A stretch of 7,434 bases of DNA from Nitriliruptorales bacterium (GTDB taxonomy: Bacteria; Actinomycetota; Nitriliruptoria; Euzebyales; Egibacteraceae): NCBI GenBank assembly GCA_007119305.1, contig SKPY01000045.1:1-7434 (forward strand). The letters run 5' to 3'. The translations under genes and the position numbers were made by a program. Below, in pieces: positions 5,758-7,434 of the stretch. Numbering within the stretch: position 1 is the stretch's first letter; each line of letters starts with the position of its first letter. The notes under the pieces were generated by a model. It worked only from the letters and a program-made list of their open reading frames with translations, did not search any database and was not told the origin of the DNA.

Positions 5758-6576
5758 ATGGGCAGGCGGCTGGCGAGCGCCCTCGAGGCGCAGCGGAGCG
5801 CCACGCTCGACCTGCTGCGCGCTGTCCCTGCAGGGGACTGGGCGCGCCCGTGCCTGCCGCCCTGGCGGGTGCACGACGTGGTGGCGCATCTCGTCGCCGT
5901 GGATGAGGCGGCGGTGACACGCCGGCTGCTCCCGCTCATGCGGTCCGGTGGCGGCGCCGACCTCGAGCGCTGGACGGTCGAGGCCGTAGCGGGTCTGGCC
6001 GACGTGGAGCCGGCGGAGCTGCTCGCTCGCCTCGCCCAGGCTGGCGCGCGGCTGGCGGGGGTGGTCGCGCGCGTGCCACGCCTGGCCATGCGGGTGCAGG
6101 TGCGCACGGTGTATGGCCGCCGCCCCCTTGCGGTGCTCGTCTGCCGCCGGATCGTGGACGAGTGGGTGCACACCGCGGACATCGCCGCATCGGTGCCTGC
6201 CGTCCCCGCCCCACCCACCCAGTCCGCGGTTCCTCGCGCGGTCGGCGACGCGCTCGCCACCGGGGTGCTCGACACGCTGCCCGCGCTCGTGCTGCCTCGC
6301 CTCGACGTCCGGGCCGGCGTGCTCCGGCTGGTGGTGTGGACCGGGCCGCCCGACGAGGCGCACGGGCCACGCCGGACCTGGGGCATCGACTTCGCACGAC
6401 GCCAGTACGGGCCGCGCGTGACCGCCCGGCCCGACACGACGGTGCGGCTGCACGCCGCCACCCTCGCCCTGCTCGCCGAGGGGCGACTGCGCTGGGCAGA
6501 GGGCCGCGTGCCTGACGTCGTCGTCGAAGGCGACGTCACGCTGGCCGACCACGTCCTCGCAGGTCTGGCCCCGTGA
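5758..6576 (+). CDS. Maleylpyruvate isomerase (MDMPI)/DinB-fold family protein
   Basis: Seen: 272 residues. The N-terminal four-helix part carries WRVHDVVAHLVAVDE (His39, His44) and RRIVDEWVHTADI (Asp134, Glu135, His138), the usual sites of the metal triad in mycothiol-dependent maleylpyruvate isomerase-like proteins. The last 50 residues (VRLHAATLALLAEGRLRWAEG, then VVVEGDVTLADHVLAGL) resemble the SCP2-like C-terminal domain of that family. Known: characterised members isomerise maleylpyruvate with mycothiol or act as thiol S-transferases in the cytoplasm; most members have no known substrate. Odd point: the family Glu four residues before the last His seems to be Asp134 here, with Glu135 next to it. 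The ATG at 5758 has a GGGGG stretch 6 bases upstream. It is divergent from the peptidase and 52 bases before the RodZ-like gene. No aromatic degradation genes are nearby, so I do not assign maleylpyruvate isomerase activity. Confidence 0.83.
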   Translation: MGRRLASALEAQRSATLDLLRAVPAGDWARPCLPPWRVHDVVAHLVAVDEAAVTRRLLPLMRSGGGADLERWTVEAVAGLADVEPAELLARLAQAGARLAGVVARVPRLAMRVQVRTVYGRRPLAVLVCRRIVDEWVHTADIAASVPAVPAPPTQSAVPRAVGDALATGVLDTLPALVLPRLDVRAGVLRLVVWTGPPDEAHGPRRTWGIDFARRQYGPRVTARPDTTVRLHAATLALLAEGRLRWAEGRVPDVVVEGDVTLADHVLAGLAP

Positions 6577-6613
6577 CGGGCTCACGGGTTCGTCGCGGCC
6601 CACCGGTGTCCGA

Positions 6614-6619
6614 TACGCT
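6614..6619 (+). promoter_or_regulatory. Candidate -10 element for a near-leaderless rodZ-like transcript
   Basis: TACGCT fits the actinobacterial TAnnnT pattern and ends 9 bases before the GTG at 6629, so transcription would start at or very near the start codon. No Shine-Dalgarno sequence precedes that GTG, which agrees with leaderless translation. The -35 region (TTCGTC, 6589-6594) is weak. Confidence 0.4.
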
Positions 6620-6628
6620 GCACGGTCG

Positions 6629-7063
6629 GTGCCGCACGGAACGCAACCCCTGGGGATCGGTGACACGCTGCGCGCTGCACGACGGCGGCAGGGTCACTCC
6701 CTCGCGGACGTGGCCAGGGGAACGCGGGCGCGCGAGTCCTATCTCGCGGCCATCGAGGAGGAGGACTTCGCCGACCTCGGCGGTGCCGTGTACGTGCGCG
6801 GCTTCATCACCTCGTACGCGAAGTTCCTCGGCGTCGACCCCGACCCGCTGGTGGCGGCCTACGACGCCGGCAGCCGCGACGCCGAGCCCCGGCGCCGGCT
6901 GCCCAGATCCGCTGACGTCACCGTGGAGCAGGCCACGTGGCAGAGCTCGGCCCGGGTGCTGATCCTCGCGCTGCTGATCCTCGTGCTGGTCGTGGCGCTC
7001 GTCGTGGTGGGCCTGTGGGGCTACCCGGCAGGCGCGTCCGTGCTGGTCGGCAGCGGACGATGA
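6629..7063 (+). CDS. RodZ-like membrane protein with N-terminal helix-turn-helix domain
   Basis: Predicted single-pass membrane protein whose cytoplasmic HTH_25 domain, in RodZ proteins, links MreB or other division and shape factors to the membrane. Seen in 144 residues: an HTH at about 9-75 with IGDTLRAARRRQGHSLADVARGTRARESYLAAIEEEDFADLGGAVYVRGFITSYAKFLGVDP split over the usual helices, including the conserved YVRGF-SYAKFLGVDP signature; a charged linker at 76-107; one strong transmembrane helix at about 108-130; and a 14-residue extracytoplasmic end. It lacks the large periplasmic DUF4115 domain of full-length RodZ. The GTG at 6629 is the only ATG or GTG start in this part of the frame; it has no ribosome site, but a -10-like TACGCT lies just upstream. 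Its TGA overlaps the ATG of rimO. Short HTH proteins next to rimO are common in actinobacteria, as I recall. A transcription factor role is less likely given the membrane helix. Confidence 0.88.
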   Translation: MPHGTQPLGIGDTLRAARRRQGHSLADVARGTRARESYLAAIEEEDFADLGGAVYVRGFITSYAKFLGVDPDPLVAAYDAGSRDAEPRRRLPRSADVTVEQATWQSSARVLILALLILVLVVALVVVGLWGYPAGASVLVGSGR

Positions 7064-7434
7064 ACCCGCCGCGCGTGGCGCTTGTGACGCTCGGCTGCGG
7101 CCGGAACGAGGCGGACAGCGCGCAGCTCGGGGGTGCGCTCGCCGCGAGCGGCCTCGACCTCGTGGACGACCCCAGCGCCGCCGACTGCGTGCTGGTCAAC
7201 ACCTGCACGTTCATCGAGCCGGCGCGGCGCGAGTCCGTCGAGACGATCCTGGACACCTGCGCGCTGCCGGGGCGCCACGACACGCGACCGGCCGTGCTCG
7301 TGATCGGCTGCATGGCCGAGCAGCACGGTGGCGAGCTCGCCGCGGCGCTGCCGGAGGTGGCCGGCGTCCACGGCTTCGCCGACTACGCGCGGCTGCCAGC
7401 GCTCGTCCGGCACGCGGTTGCGGGCAGGGTCGAG
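7060..7434 (+). CDS. rimO: Ribosomal protein uS12 methylthiotransferase RimO, N-terminal part, cut by right edge
   Basis: RimO is a radical-SAM enzyme that adds a methylthio group to the conserved aspartate of ribosomal protein uS12. Seen: 125 codons with no stop before the edge, covering the N-terminal UPF0004 (MTTase) domain. VALVTLGCGRNEADS carries Cys13, VLVNTCTFIEPARRESVETI carries Cys49, and VIGCMAEQHGGEL carries Cys84; these are the three ligands of the auxiliary 4Fe-4S cluster. The FI..A..ES pattern after NTC favours RimO over MiaB. The radical-SAM CxxxCxxC motif and TRAM domain lie beyond the window. The ATG at 7060-7062 overlaps the TGA of the RodZ-like gene (ATGA), so translation is probably coupled. 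In many actinobacteria this pair lies near ftsK, pgsA and cinA; that context cannot be checked here. Confidence 0.92.
   Translation, partial: MNPPRVALVTLGCGRNEADSAQLGGALAASGLDLVDDPSAADCVLVNTCTFIEPARRESVETILDTCALPGRHDTRPAVLVIGCMAEQHGGELAAALPEVAGVHGFADYARLPALVRHAVAGRVE

Noticed and set aside
5709..6666. Long minus-strand open frames opposite the MDMPI-fold gene
   Set aside because: Their products are Ser/Thr/Arg-rich or His/Arg-rich without motifs, while the plus strand shows clear family signatures.

Overview
The window is a very GC-rich stretch with a strong G/C third-position bias and frequent GTG starts, typical of Actinomycetota. A mycobacterial-type alpha-methylacyl-CoA racemase, a mycothiol-type maleylpyruvate isomerase-fold protein and a short RodZ-like gene overlapping rimO all fit a high-GC actinobacterium. 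I cannot fix the order or genus; a deep-branching actinobacterial class is possible but unproven.

Layout: (1) bases 2-211, plus strand: the 3' end of a gene cut by the window edge, encoding a TrkA-C (RCK_C) type regulatory domain. (2) bases 259-5607, minus strand, in transcription order: a secreted subtilisin-like S8 peptidase with a remarkable C-terminal tail (5607-3991), a membrane sensor histidine kinase 6 bases downstream (3984-1798), a 75-residue zinc-ribbon-like protein (1715-1488), and an alpha-methylacyl-CoA racemase (1392-259) that ends tail to tail with the RCK_C gene. (3) a 150-base divergent intergenic region (5608-5757). (4) plus strand: a DinB/MDMPI-fold protein (5758-6576), a RodZ-like HTH membrane protein (6629-7063), and the N-terminal 125 codons of rimO (7060 to the right edge), which overlaps its neighbour by ATGA.

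The most unusual object is the C-terminal tail of the S8 peptidase. From residue 433 to 537, every fifth residue is tryptophan, 21 times in a row without a register break. Ten units are exactly QTVRW, and six of these form a near-perfect 15-bp tandem repeat running up to the last codon. The next gene is a histidine kinase with no response regulator in view, so the two are probably co-transcribed and possibly functionally linked. The racemase belongs to branched-chain fatty acid or sterol side-chain breakdown; RodZ-like and RimO are a housekeeping pair (cell shape and ribosome modification). No rRNA, tRNA, CRISPR array, insertion sequence or phage gene is visible. Nearly all other long open frames are antisense shadows caused by the high GC content.
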